64,000 nucleotides of DNA from an uncultured Flavobacteriaceae bacterium (GTDB lineage: Bacteria; Bacteroidota; Bacteroidia; Flavobacteriales; Flavobacteriaceae): assembly GCA_947501845.1 (NCBI GenBank), contig CANMXP010000001.1:558001-622000 (forward strand), given 5' to 3'. Positions within the stretch are counted from its first letter, which is position 1. Every line of letters begins with the position of its first letter. The notes under the pieces were generated by a model that saw only the letters and a list, made by a program, of their open reading frames with translations, searched no databases and was not told where the DNA came from. The position numbers and the translations under genes are program-made. Positions 9,204-16,973 of this stretch are shown here, piece after piece.

Positions 9204-9251
9204 TATAACAGGAGGTTAGACCTTCTTTATAAGGCCTAACCTCCTGTTATA
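9204..9251 (-). terminator. Long intrinsic hairpin terminator after the 9279-10481 gene
   Basis: A 21-bp stem with one mismatch (9204-9224 with 9231-9251) and a 6-nt loop lies between the lipoprotein stop codon and the two-component operon. It starts 28 bp beyond the stop. The plus-strand side is followed by a T-rich stretch and the minus-strand side is not. A hairpin this stable would nevertheless isolate the regulator operon from read-through. Confidence 0.75.
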
Positions 9252-9278
9252 ATTAATTTTTATTTTTCAAAAAACTTT

Positions 9279-10481
9279 TTATTCGCTTTTAATTGTTGAC
9301 TTAATATTTAATTTTATTGGTGCAAAAATATCTTCAATTGGATTTAAATCATCACGTATATCATTAATTCTAGCTCGATTTAAATCATACTTTGGAGAAA
9401 ATATAATATCTACATTATAATCTCCAATTGTAGCTCCATTGGTATCGACACTGAAAACAACGTAACCAAATTCTCCTGGTCTGATGTAAGCTCCTTGTAA
9501 TGCTTCTGATACTTCTAAAAAGGCATTGAATATATTTCCTATTTTATCAGACGTATTATCTACATATTCACTTGCCTTAAGATTTCTTTGTATTGGATGA
9601 TTTCCTTTATTAATCCATTTTAAAATATCCCTTTGAGTTCCACTACCTTCAATTAAATCTGCAGTTGTTACCGAATTATCTTGTAGTTTTATTGGGTTTT
9701 GAACATCAACAATCACACGGTAGTTTTTTTGTACCCCTGAGCCCTTTACCGATAAAAGAAATTCGTTTTTATCTCTAAAACTAATAATATCATAGTCACT
9801 GGTAAAATCAACAGCTAAGTCAGTTTCTGGATAAGCCATAAAATCTGTACTACCTTGTCTGTATTCTAAAGTTTCTCCTTCAAATTCTATAGTTGGGACT
9901 AAATCATTCAAATTTGTTTCATTTGGTACAAGGATGTATATAGCATTCCAATTGGAACCAGAATATTCTACTATTTTAGTGGCTTCGATATCTGAGGGCA
10001 ATTCTGAATTTTTACTTTTCTCAAATCTAAACCCTGTAATTTTTAATTGATCCTCAACCGGGACTTCTTTTACAACTGAGACTAAATAACTTATACTTTT
10101 TTCTGAATCATCCTTAGAAGTAATGGTATAAATAATAGCTCTACCTACTTCAAAAGATTGTGCTGAACCGACTGACGGCGATATTTCAAATTTAGATTCG
10201 TCAAAATTAACAGAAGCCAAACTTAAACTAAGTTGGTTTGTCTCTGTTGGAACAGTAATGATAATTTTACCTGGTGTTTTTTCTTCCCCAGCAACAATTT
10301 CTGGCTGGGTTAAACTAATATCTGTATAGGTTACTTCAGATAACTGAAAATCATTCAATCTTGCAGTTGTTAAATCTACCTCTATTGGGACTTTATCTTC
10401 AGAAGGTTTACTATCATCTGAACTACATCCTATTAATAAACCAACTAATAAAAATAGACTTATTTTAAATAAATTTTTCAT
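9279..10481 (-). CDS. Secreted lipoprotein of unknown function, paralogue of the 5070-6239 product
   Basis: The 400-residue lipoprotein has signal peptide and lipobox LIGC-SSDDSKPSED. It shares with its paralogue the LKITGFRFEKSKNSELPSD stretch, an AIYILVPNETNLNDLVPT block and the C-terminal KWINKGNHPI block, and is otherwise diverged. It is beta-rich, and no catalytic motif is visible. It sits upstream of the LytTR/TPR-kinase operon but is separated from it by a strong hairpin, so it is transcribed on its own. Its promoter has the same three repeats at 21-bp spacing as the paralogue. An extracytoplasmic, regulated, possibly substrate-binding or adhesive role is inferred; the biochemical function is unknown. 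Confidence 0.75.
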   Translation of the reverse strand: MKNLFKISLFLLVGLLIGCSSDDSKPSEDKVPIEVDLTTARLNDFQLSEVTYTDISLTQPEIVAGEEKTPGKIIITVPTETNQLSLSLASVNFDESKFEISPSVGSAQSFEVGRAIIYTITSKDDSEKSISYLVSVVKEVPVEDQLKITGFRFEKSKNSELPSDIEATKIVEYSGSNWNAIYILVPNETNLNDLVPTIEFEGETLEYRQGSTDFMAYPETDLAVDFTSDYDIISFRDKNEFLLSVKGSGVQKNYRVIVDVQNPIKLQDNSVTTADLIEGSGTQRDILKWINKGNHPIQRNLKASEYVDNTSDKIGNIFNAFLEVSEALQGAYIRPGEFGYVVFSVDTNGATIGDYNVDIIFSPKYDLNRARINDIRDDLNPIEDIFAPIKLNIKSTIKSE

Positions 10482-10499
10482 TTTTCATTTTTTACGGAA

Positions 10500-10585
10500 C
10501 AAAGATATTCGCATCTAAGAGCTCTATAAAATTAATATGGTGAACAGCATATTTTTCTTGGTGAGCAATCAAAATGAAATGGTGA
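10500..10585 (-). promoter_or_regulatory. Promoter with triple 21-bp-spaced operator repeat (LytTR-like)
   Basis: On the minus strand, TCACCA occurs at 10585-10580, 10564-10559 and 10543-10538, exactly 21 bp apart. Thirty nt after the last copy comes TATCTTTG (10507-10500), a perfect TAnnTTTG box, 19 bp before the ATG. The predicted leader is therefore only about a dozen nt. Repeat period and repeat-to-box distance are identical to those at 6264-6349. Confidence 0.75.
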
Positions 10586-10629
10586 ATTGTATGCAAATAA
10601 TTACTTCCTCTATTTATAAAAACAGATAA

Positions 10630-11199
10630 TCAAATAGAAATAAATCGTTTTAAAAGGTATTTAGCCAATTTATAAAATAAAAATCCAGAAATGGCACCAA
10701 ATGTTAATCCACATACAATATCTAAAGGGTAATGTACACCTACGTAAATTCTACTATAAGCTACTACCGCACTCCAGAAAAGCAAAATAAAAATGAGATA
10801 TTTATAATACTGTTTTAACATTAAACCTGCAAAAACTGCTGCTGCCATTGAGTTTGATGAATGTCCCGAAAAGAAACCATATTTACCGCATCGAACAGCG
10901 ATAAATCGCATTTGGTCAATTAGATTATCTTCTCCACAAGGCCTGGGGCGTTGAAATCCTCGCTTAAACACATTAGTGATTTGATCTGTAAAAGTGATCA
11001 TTAAAGCCACAACTATTACGAAAACAACCAACGATTTTAGTCCGTATTTTTTATAAAGCATAAATAACAATATAGCGTACAATGGAATAAACGTGAGCTT
11101 ATCTGTTATTATTAACCATAAATTATCCCAAGGTGTAGACCCTAGAGTATTTAAATATAAAAATAATTCGGTATCGAAGTCTAAAAGTTTTTCAATCAT
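10630..11199 (-). CDS. PAP2-family membrane phosphatase
   Basis: The 189-residue polytopic membrane protein has the three phosphatase motifs of the PAP2 / acid phosphatase superfamily: KRGFQRPRP (C1), FFSGHSSNS (C2) and SRIYVGVHYPLD (C3). It has five or six hydrophobic segments with the active site on the outer face of the inner membrane. Members dephosphorylate lipid pyrophosphates such as undecaprenyl-PP, phosphatidate or phosphatidylglycerophosphate. The substrate here cannot be told apart by sequence reading. It is followed upstream in the same direction by two small hypothetical genes and a MATE exporter, with short gaps. Confidence 0.93.
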   Translation of the reverse strand: MIEKLLDFDTELFLYLNTLGSTPWDNLWLIITDKLTFIPLYAILLFMLYKKYGLKSLVVFVIVVALMITFTDQITNVFKRGFQRPRPCGEDNLIDQMRFIAVRCGKYGFFSGHSSNSMAAAVFAGLMLKQYYKYLIFILLFWSAVVAYSRIYVGVHYPLDIVCGLTFGAISGFLFYKLAKYLLKRFISI

Positions 11200-11208
11200 G
11201 ACTATCTA

Positions 11209-11436
11209 TTAATCTTCATATTTTGCTACTTCGCTATCGTAAAACTCTGTAGCCAATTTTATGGCATTTTCAGCTTCACTTTTTAGCTCTTTTTGATCTT
11301 CAGTATCAAAGTCCTCAAACCATTCTAATTCATCATCTTCAAGGTTTATAATAAACCTAGGAAATTCGGTATGAATTACAAAAATAGCATTTGGAAATTC
11401 TGTATTATCACCTAATATAAATTTTGGGAGTGTCAT
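11209..11436 (-). CDS. Small acidic conserved hypothetical protein
   Basis: The 75-residue, strongly acidic protein has no signal peptide or membrane segment. It begins MTLPKFILGDNTEFPNAIFV and contains an acidic stretch rich in Glu, Asp and Trp in the middle. It lies 9 bp upstream of the PAP2 gene, in the same direction. I recognise its general look from flavobacterial genomes but know no function. It is likely a soluble cytoplasmic protein. Confidence 0.65.
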   Translation of the reverse strand: MTLPKFILGDNTEFPNAIFVIHTEFPRFIINLEDDELEWFEDFDTEDQKELKSEAENAIKLATEFYDSEVAKYED

Positions 11437-11463
11437 TTTTTGAGTTTAAAAATTGTTGAAATA

Positions 11464-11913
11464 TTAATTACATTTTTGCATTGGTAAAGATTTCTTCTTG
11501 TAATTAAGATATACCTTGTCGAACTTTCGTTTAAGTATCATTTTTTTATCATTATTATTATTAATTATAAAACTAATTTTTGTTAACCATCTATTTGAGA
11601 TGTTAGAATAATTAGATTCTATTTCTTTAGTATCAGATAAAAATATGGTTTCCTTTCCATCATTGACAAATATAAGACTACTTCCATTAAATGTTTTTAT
11701 ATTACTTCCACTTAAAATTGTAGCATTAAGAAATTCATAATTAGCTAAATTTTGAAAGGATACAAAAAGTTGTCCATATTCTGATTCAGCGATCTTTTCC
11801 CCTTTTATTTTAGCTATTAAACCTTCTGTATAAGTATCTACATGCGTACGTTCCATTGCTTTTATATTTCCAAACGCAGCCAATACTTTATCTATTGTTT
11901 TTAATAATTTCAT
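11464..11913 (-). CDS. Hypothetical protein
   Basis: The 149-residue soluble protein has no signal peptide, membrane segment or recognised motif. It is moderately basic at the C-terminus (RKFDKVYLNYKKK). It starts 8 bp after the MATE gene and is read in the same direction, so it is probably part of the same transcript. The middle contains alternating strands that could form a small beta-sheet domain, but this is not enough to name a family. Confidence 0.55.
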   Translation of the reverse strand: MKLLKTIDKVLAAFGNIKAMERTHVDTYTEGLIAKIKGEKIAESEYGQLFVSFQNLANYEFLNATILSGSNIKTFNGSSLIFVNDGKETIFLSDTKEIESNYSNISNRWLTKISFIINNNNDKKMILKRKFDKVYLNYKKKSLPMQKCN

Positions 11914-11921
11914 ATCTTATA

Positions 11922-13307
11922 TTAATTCTTCAACAAGCTTTCAGCAATTAATTTTTTAGTCAAATAATTAAATCGAATATACAATAAAATTGCAGCTGTA
12001 GATAAGCCTGCTAACAAACCTAACCATATACCAAAACTACCATAAGCCGTTTCCTTACCTAAAAACCAACTCACTGGAAATCCAACCAACCAATAAGATA
12101 CAAACGTGATAATGGTAGGTATTTTAACATCTTGCAAGCCACGTAAAGCCCCTAAAACCAAAACTTGAATACTATCACTTATTTGAAAGATGGCAGCTGC
12201 GATTAATAATTTAGATGCAATATGTACTACTTCTGTATTATCAAGCAAGTTCTTAGCATCGTTAAAATCAACATATAATTTTGGTAATTGATTATGAAAT
12301 ATAAAGAATAACAATGCGAAACTAATTGCAAACATCATACCCATTAAAAATAAAGAGAATGCAATACGACGCAGTTCATAATATGCTTTTAAACCTTTTT
12401 GATTGCCAACACGAATCATTGAAGCCACACTTAATCCCATGGCTACCATAAATGTCATAGACGATAAGTTAAGCGCTATTTGATTGGCTGCTTGTGGGTT
12501 TTTACCCAATAGACCACTTAACCATATTGCTGCTGTAAAAATGGCCACTTCAAAAAACATTTGCATAGCACTTGGCGCACCCAAATTGATAATTTTTTTA
12601 AGCATTAATTTGTTTAAAACAAAAAACTTAATATTTGTCACATACCTTTTTGATTTTTCTTTTCCTTTAAGTAAAAACCATAAATACCAAACCATAATAA
12701 TACGCGACACCAAAGTTCCGTATGCTGCTCCTACAATACCAAGTTCTGGAAATCCAAACTTTCCAAAAATTAATAAATAGTTTAAAATGATATTTATAAT
12801 ATTCCCCAATAATGTGGAATACATTGGGTATTTGGTCATGGATAATCCATCACTAAATTGTTTAAAGCCTTGAAATATAATTAATGGGATTAAAGAAAAT
12901 GCAACTAAATCTAAGTATGGAATAGCCAATTCTACAACCTCTACTGGTTGTTTCATTAAATACATGAGAGGTTTTGCAAAAAATACCATTAAGAAGAGCA
13001 ATACGCCTAAAACAGTACATAAAAATAAGCCATGTTTAAAAGACGATTTTCCTTTTATAAAATCTTTTGCTGCATCTGCCTCAGCTACTAGAGGTGTAAT
13101 GGCAGTAGAAAAACCAATACCTAAGGACATGGCTATAAACATAAAACTATTACCCAAGGATACTGCAGCTAGTTCTGCTGTTCCCAGCTGACCTACCATA
13201 ATATTATCAATGAAACTAACAAAAGTATGCCCTAACATACCAAGCATAACTGGTGCTGCTAATTTCCAATTATATTCAAATTCTTTGGTATAGTCTTTCA
13301 ATTGCAT
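11922..13307 (-). CDS. MATE-family multidrug / toxin exporter
   Basis: The 461 residues form twelve hydrophobic segments in two similar halves, as expected for MatE (about 440-480 aa). Family motifs include APVMLGMLGHTFVSFIDNIMVGQLG in the first helices and the second-half counterpart GAPSAMQMFFEVAIF. MATE transporters exchange Na+ or H+ for cationic drugs or metabolites at the inner membrane. It is first in a run of four minus-strand genes (two hypotheticals, PAP2). Upstream lies a 350-bp intergenic region with a candidate small RNA on the other strand. Confidence 0.93.
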   Translation of the reverse strand: MQLKDYTKEFEYNWKLAAPVMLGMLGHTFVSFIDNIMVGQLGTAELAAVSLGNSFMFIAMSLGIGFSTAITPLVAEADAAKDFIKGKSSFKHGLFLCTVLGVLLFLMVFFAKPLMYLMKQPVEVVELAIPYLDLVAFSLIPLIIFQGFKQFSDGLSMTKYPMYSTLLGNIINIILNYLLIFGKFGFPELGIVGAAYGTLVSRIIMVWYLWFLLKGKEKSKRYVTNIKFFVLNKLMLKKIINLGAPSAMQMFFEVAIFTAAIWLSGLLGKNPQAANQIALNLSSMTFMVAMGLSVASMIRVGNQKGLKAYYELRRIAFSLFLMGMMFAISFALLFFIFHNQLPKLYVDFNDAKNLLDNTEVVHIASKLLIAAAIFQISDSIQVLVLGALRGLQDVKIPTIITFVSYWLVGFPVSWFLGKETAYGSFGIWLGLLAGLSTAAILLYIRFNYLTKKLIAESLLKN

Positions 13308-13449
13308 TAGACAAAAATAGTCTTTAGCCTTATATTTTTAAGAATTTTGTAGTCTTCTTTTAAATTTTATTAAAAATTAACAAATGTTAACAATTGTTGA
13401 TAACTCCGTACAACTTTTAAGTTAATATATTGTAGTATTTTCATACATT

Positions 13450-13592
13450 CGTAACGCTGTAAAAAAAGCAAACTAAATAAACTACAGCACTTTAGGAAAC
13501 ATTTAGCTTTTTATTTTAAAGGGATTAGAAGTAATAGCAGCTTAAAAGTTTTCAGCGTTTAATTAAGGAGGAATTAAAATTCCTCCTTTTTT
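13450..13592 (+). ncRNA. Candidate structured small RNA ending in an intrinsic terminator
   Basis: No plus-strand gene precedes the strong terminator at 13565-13592, yet the bases before it form a nested structure. AACGCTG (13453-13459) pairs perfectly with CAGCGTT (13553-13559). Inside it AAAA pairs with TTTT, and further in GCTGTA pairs with TACAGC. A long closing stem, open interior and terminator about 140 nt from the presumed start is what a small RNA gene looks like, for instance a 6S-type RNA. The family is not established. This is the content of the 13308-13657 gap, apart from AT-rich DNA that would hold the MATE promoter. Confidence 0.4.
13565..13592 (+). terminator. Intrinsic terminator
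   Basis: Stem AAGGAGGAATT / AATTCCTCCTT (13565-13575 with 13578-13588), followed by T6 on the plus strand. No protein-coding gene on the plus strand lies upstream, which is why the preceding bases are proposed as a small RNA. Confidence 0.85.
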
Positions 13593-13657
13593 AATTATTA
13601 AGATTAACATTTCCTTTAGAATTTTAAGTCCCCTCTTTAGTATCTTGTAATAAATAC

Positions 13658-14599
13658 ATGTGTATGAAGTATTTGTATCTATTTATTTTTGTTTCTAATA
13701 TATCTTTAGGCTTTTCTCAACAAATAGCTAAACCTTTTATACCTGAAATTATAAAGCAATTTCCTAATGTTCGTGATATAGCCATCTCTCCCAACGGCAA
13801 TGAAATTATGTTCTCTGGACAGAGTGTTATGGGAAATTTATCAGCAATCATAACTATAAAAAAGGAAGGAGAAAAATGGGGTATTCCAGAAGTCGCTTCA
13901 TTTTCTGGTCAGTATTTTGATCTAGAGCCCTTTTTTTCTAATGATGGTTTAAAAGTCTATTTCGTTTCTACAAGGCCTTTAGATACTTCTTTAAATACCT
14001 CAAAAGACTTTGATATCTGGTATGCAGAGCGTAGCTCTCTTAACGATGATTGGTCGCAACCTATAAATATGGGAAGTCCAATAAATACAGAACATGGAGA
14101 GTTTTATCCTTCTATAGCTAATAATGGTAATTTTTATTTTACTAGGGATAATCCCAATTTAAAACGTAAAGATGATATTTATAAAAGTACATTTACCAAT
14201 GGGATGTATTCTGAGCCAGAAATGTTACCAGATACTATAAACTCTATAGGATATGAATACAATGCTTTTATTGCACCAGACGAATCCTATTTAATATATG
14301 GTTGTTATAATAAACAGGATGGTTATGGTAGTGGTGATTTATACATTAGCTATCATACTGATGATGGATGGTTAGAAGCTAAAAATTTAGGAGAGGCTAT
14401 TAATACAAAGAAAATGGATTATTGTCCTTTTGTGGATAGCAAAACAAATACACTATATTTTACTAGTAAACAGGATAATACTCGAATAGATTTTGAGGCT
14501 CCATTATCTATTAATGAATTATTAAAAGAGTTTAACAAATATGATAACGGATTGAGTAGATTATATAAAGTCTCGGTGAGCGAATTACCTAAAAAATAG
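13658..14599 (+). CDS. Secreted PD40 / WD40-like beta-propeller protein
   Basis: The 313 residues begin with a signal peptide (MKYLYLFIFVSNISLGFSQ; ATG at 13658 or, two codons later, at 13664). Repeated propeller blades of the PD40 (TolB-like) type follow: ISPNGNEIMFSG, FSNDGLKVYFVSTRP, DIWYAERSS, PSIANNGNFYFTRDN, FIAPDESYLIYG and PFVDSKTNTLYFTS. Such proteins fold as six-bladed propellers and act as periplasmic binding or scaffold modules; no enzyme domain is attached here. The gene is convergent with the NMO-like gene, only 3 bp between the stops. It has no terminator of its own. Confidence 0.85.
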   Translation: MCMKYLYLFIFVSNISLGFSQQIAKPFIPEIIKQFPNVRDIAISPNGNEIMFSGQSVMGNLSAIITIKKEGEKWGIPEVASFSGQYFDLEPFFSNDGLKVYFVSTRPLDTSLNTSKDFDIWYAERSSLNDDWSQPINMGSPINTEHGEFYPSIANNGNFYFTRDNPNLKRKDDIYKSTFTNGMYSEPEMLPDTINSIGYEYNAFIAPDESYLIYGCYNKQDGYGSGDLYISYHTDDGWLEAKNLGEAINTKKMDYCPFVDSKTNTLYFTSKQDNTRIDFEAPLSINELLKEFNKYDNGLSRLYKVSVSELPKK

Positions 14600-14602
14600 G
14601 TG

Positions 14603-15544
14603 TTATAAACTCGAAGCCATGATTTTGGCAGCTTCAAACTCTTGTAAGATATCATCAACAATTTGAGATACAGGCTTGATATCATGAATTAACCCTGCAA
14701 TTTGACCTATTTCCAATTCCCCTTCATCTAAGTCTCCTTCAAACATCCCACGTTTAGCACGAGCCCTGCCAAGTAATGTTTTTAATTCTTCTATAGATGG
14801 TGATGACTTATAAAGCTCTTGGAGTTCTTCATAAAATTTATTCTTGACCAAACGTACGGGGGCTAATTCTTTTAGAGTTAATTGCGTATCGCCTTCCTTA
14901 ATATCAACCACTACTTTTTTAAATGCATCATGAGCTGAGCTTTCTATACTAGCAACAAACCTACTACCCACTTGCACAGCATCTGCCCCTAAAATCATAG
15001 TCGCTAACATGGCTTTTCCTGTAGCGATACCACCTGCAGCAATTAATGGAATCTGGATTTGCTCTTTAACCATAGGAATAAGCGTTAACGTAGTCGTTTC
15101 ATCCCTACCGTTATGCCCACCAGCTTCAAAGCCTTCGGCAACCACAGCATCAACACCTGCTCCTTGAGCTTTTAATGCAAATTTCACACTACTTACAACA
15201 TGTACTACAATAATACCACGCTCTTGTAACCAAGATGTCCATGTTTTTGGGTTTCCAGCTGAAGTAAATACTATTTTAACACCCTCTTCCACAATAATAT
15301 CCATGATTTCATTAATATTAGGATATAGCATAGGAACATTAACCCCGAAAGGTTTATTAGTGGCCTTTTTACATTTTTGGATATGCTCTCTTAAAACATC
15401 AGGGTACATAGAACCTGCTCCTATGAGCCCTAAAATACCAGAATTACTTGCTGCTGAAGCTAATCTCCAACCACTATTCCAAATCATACCCGCTTGAATA
15501 ATTGGATACTTAATATTGAACAAATCGGTAATTCTGTTATTCAT
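14603..15544 (-). CDS. Nitronate monooxygenase / FabK-like FMN oxidoreductase
   Basis: The 313-residue TIM-barrel flavoprotein belongs to the NMO / 2-nitropropane dioxygenase family, which also contains enoyl-ACP reductase II (FabK). Visible family features are the N-terminal YPIIQAGMIWNSG, GFGVNVPM-type strand, AEGFEAGGHNGRDETTTL and the FMN-phosphate segment AAGGIATGKAMLATMILGADAVQVGSRF. It would oxidise nitronates with O2 or reduce enoyl-ACP with NAD(P)H; the two cannot be separated by eye. The adjacent mnmA gene is co-directional with a 67-bp gap, with no functional link apparent. Confidence 0.85.
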   Translation of the reverse strand: MNNRITDLFNIKYPIIQAGMIWNSGWRLASAASNSGILGLIGAGSMYPDVLREHIQKCKKATNKPFGVNVPMLYPNINEIMDIIVEEGVKIVFTSAGNPKTWTSWLQERGIIVVHVVSSVKFALKAQGAGVDAVVAEGFEAGGHNGRDETTTLTLIPMVKEQIQIPLIAAGGIATGKAMLATMILGADAVQVGSRFVASIESSAHDAFKKVVVDIKEGDTQLTLKELAPVRLVKNKFYEELQELYKSSPSIEELKTLLGRARAKRGMFEGDLDEGELEIGQIAGLIHDIKPVSQIVDDILQEFEAAKIMASSL

Positions 15545-15611
15545 ATCATATTATTTATTGAACGCTTCTTGACTTTTCTATTGCCTAAAAAATGGTAAAA
15601 GCTATGTTTTA

Positions 15612-16799
15612 TTAGGAAATAACTCCAGAACCTACAAGCTCATCTTCTAAATACCATGCTACAAATTGCCCTTCGGTTATTGCTGATTGAAACGCTTCAA
15701 ATTCAACATACAAGCCCCCTTCTACTCTATATAATTTTGCTTTTTGTAATGGCTGTCTATATCGAATTCTAGCCATAACTTCTAAAGTTTCATCTAACTC
15801 TAGTTCCAAATCTTCCCGAATCCAATGCAACTCTTGATCTGTAACAAACAAGGCCTTTTTCAATAAACCAGGGTGTTCTTTACCTTGTCCTGTATAAATA
15901 ACATTGTCATCTACATTGGTATCAATAACAAATAAAGGCTCCACTGTACCACCAACAGCAAGACCTTTTCGCTGCCCTTTGGTAAAGTAATGAGCCCCTT
16001 GATGTTTACCTACTATCTTTCCATAATCAATCTTATAGTCAATCTTACGAGATAAGTATTTTAATTTCTCTTCTTTTGAACTAAATTCGGTTTCGACATG
16101 AGCAAAAACTTCCTGTTCTTTCGGAATTTCAACGATAACACCCTCTTTTGGTTTTAACTGTTGCTGAAGAAAATCTGGTAATTTAACCTTACCAATAAAA
16201 CATAAACCTTGAGAGTCTTTCTTTTCTGCAGTAACCAGATCTAACTTCGTTGCAATTTCACGTACTTCAGGTTTTGTTAACTCTCCAATAGGAAATAACG
16301 ATTTGGACAATTGATTTTGAGATAACTGGCATAAAAAATAAGACTGATCTTTATTATCATCCACTCCCGCTAGCAATTGATACACTTCTTTACCTTTTTT
16401 CTGAATGGTTCCTTTTCTACAATAATGACCAGTAGCTACATAATCTGCTCCAAGTTCTAAAGCAATTTTCATAAAAACATCAAACTTAATCTCTCTATTA
16501 CAAAGCACATCTGGGTTAGGTGTCCTACCTTTTTCGTATTCATTAAACATATAGTCTACTATACGTTCTTTATACTGCTCACTTAAATCTACGGTTTGAA
16601 AAGGTATTCCTAATTTTTCAGCAACTAACATGGCATCATTACTATCATCTAACCAAGGGCATTCATTAGATATCGTTACAGAATCATCATGCCAATTTTT
16701 CATAAATAAGCCAATAACCTCGTACCCCTGCTCTTTTAATAAATAAGCAGCAACGCTAGAATCTACACCTCCAGAAAGTCCAATAATGACTCGTTTCAT
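15612..16799 (-). CDS. mnmA: tRNA-specific 2-thiouridylase MnmA
   Basis: The product places sulfur on U34 of tRNAs for Lys, Glu and Gln in the cytoplasm. N-terminal PP-loop motif [13 protein letters not shown] starts a few residues in. It is followed by [10 protein letters not shown], the catalytic cysteine in [14 protein letters not shown], the TGHYCR segment and the second cysteine in SQGLCFIGK. The C-terminal beta-barrel carries ATGHYxRK-family features through [18 protein letters not shown]. The frame is open to 16820, but the ATG at 16799 gives the family's usual [11 protein letters not shown] start (395 aa). The divergent neighbour is a FAS1 lipoprotein gene. Confidence 0.95.
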   Translation of the reverse strand: MKRVIIGLSGGVDSSVAAYLLKEQGYEVIGLFMKNWHDDSVTISNECPWLDDSNDAMLVAEKLGIPFQTVDLSEQYKERIVDYMFNEYEKGRTPNPDVLCNREIKFDVFMKIALELGADYVATGHYCRKGTIQKKGKEVYQLLAGVDDNKDQSYFLCQLSQNQLSKSLFPIGELTKPEVREIATKLDLVTAEKKDSQGLCFIGKVKLPDFLQQQLKPKEGVIVEIPKEQEVFAHVETEFSSKEEKLKYLSRKIDYKIDYGKIVGKHQGAHYFTKGQRKGLAVGGTVEPLFVIDTNVDDNVIYTGQGKEHPGLLKKALFVTDQELHWIREDLELELDETLEVMARIRYRQPLQKAKLYRVEGGLYVEFEAFQSAITEGQFVAWYLEDELVGSGVIS

Positions 16800-16909
16800 T
16801 TTAAATAAATTAGGCTGCAAAGATACGCATATTTACAGAAAATGATCTCTAAAATACAGGTTCATAAATCACCTAACAACACATTTTGTTTATTTTATTT
16901 TTAAAAATA

Positions 16910-16962
16910 TTAAACAAAATTTGGATTTTTGTTTAATTATTTCATATTTTTGTTAAACAAAA
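16910..16962 (+). promoter_or_regulatory. Promoter with repeated TTTTGTTTA palindromes upstream of the FAS1 gene
   Basis: TTTG (16920-16923) and TATTTTTG (16945-16952) match the Bacteroidota -33 / -7 elements with a 21-bp spacer. Superimposed is an inverted repeat TTAAACAAAA (16910-16919) / TTTTGTTTAA (16927-16936), plus a second palindrome TTTTGTT-A-AACAAAA (16948-16962) over the -7 box. Another half-site lies at 16884-16892. A dimeric regulator binding these sites would sit across the promoter. Confidence 0.65.
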
Positions 16963-16973
16963 CTATAAATATT

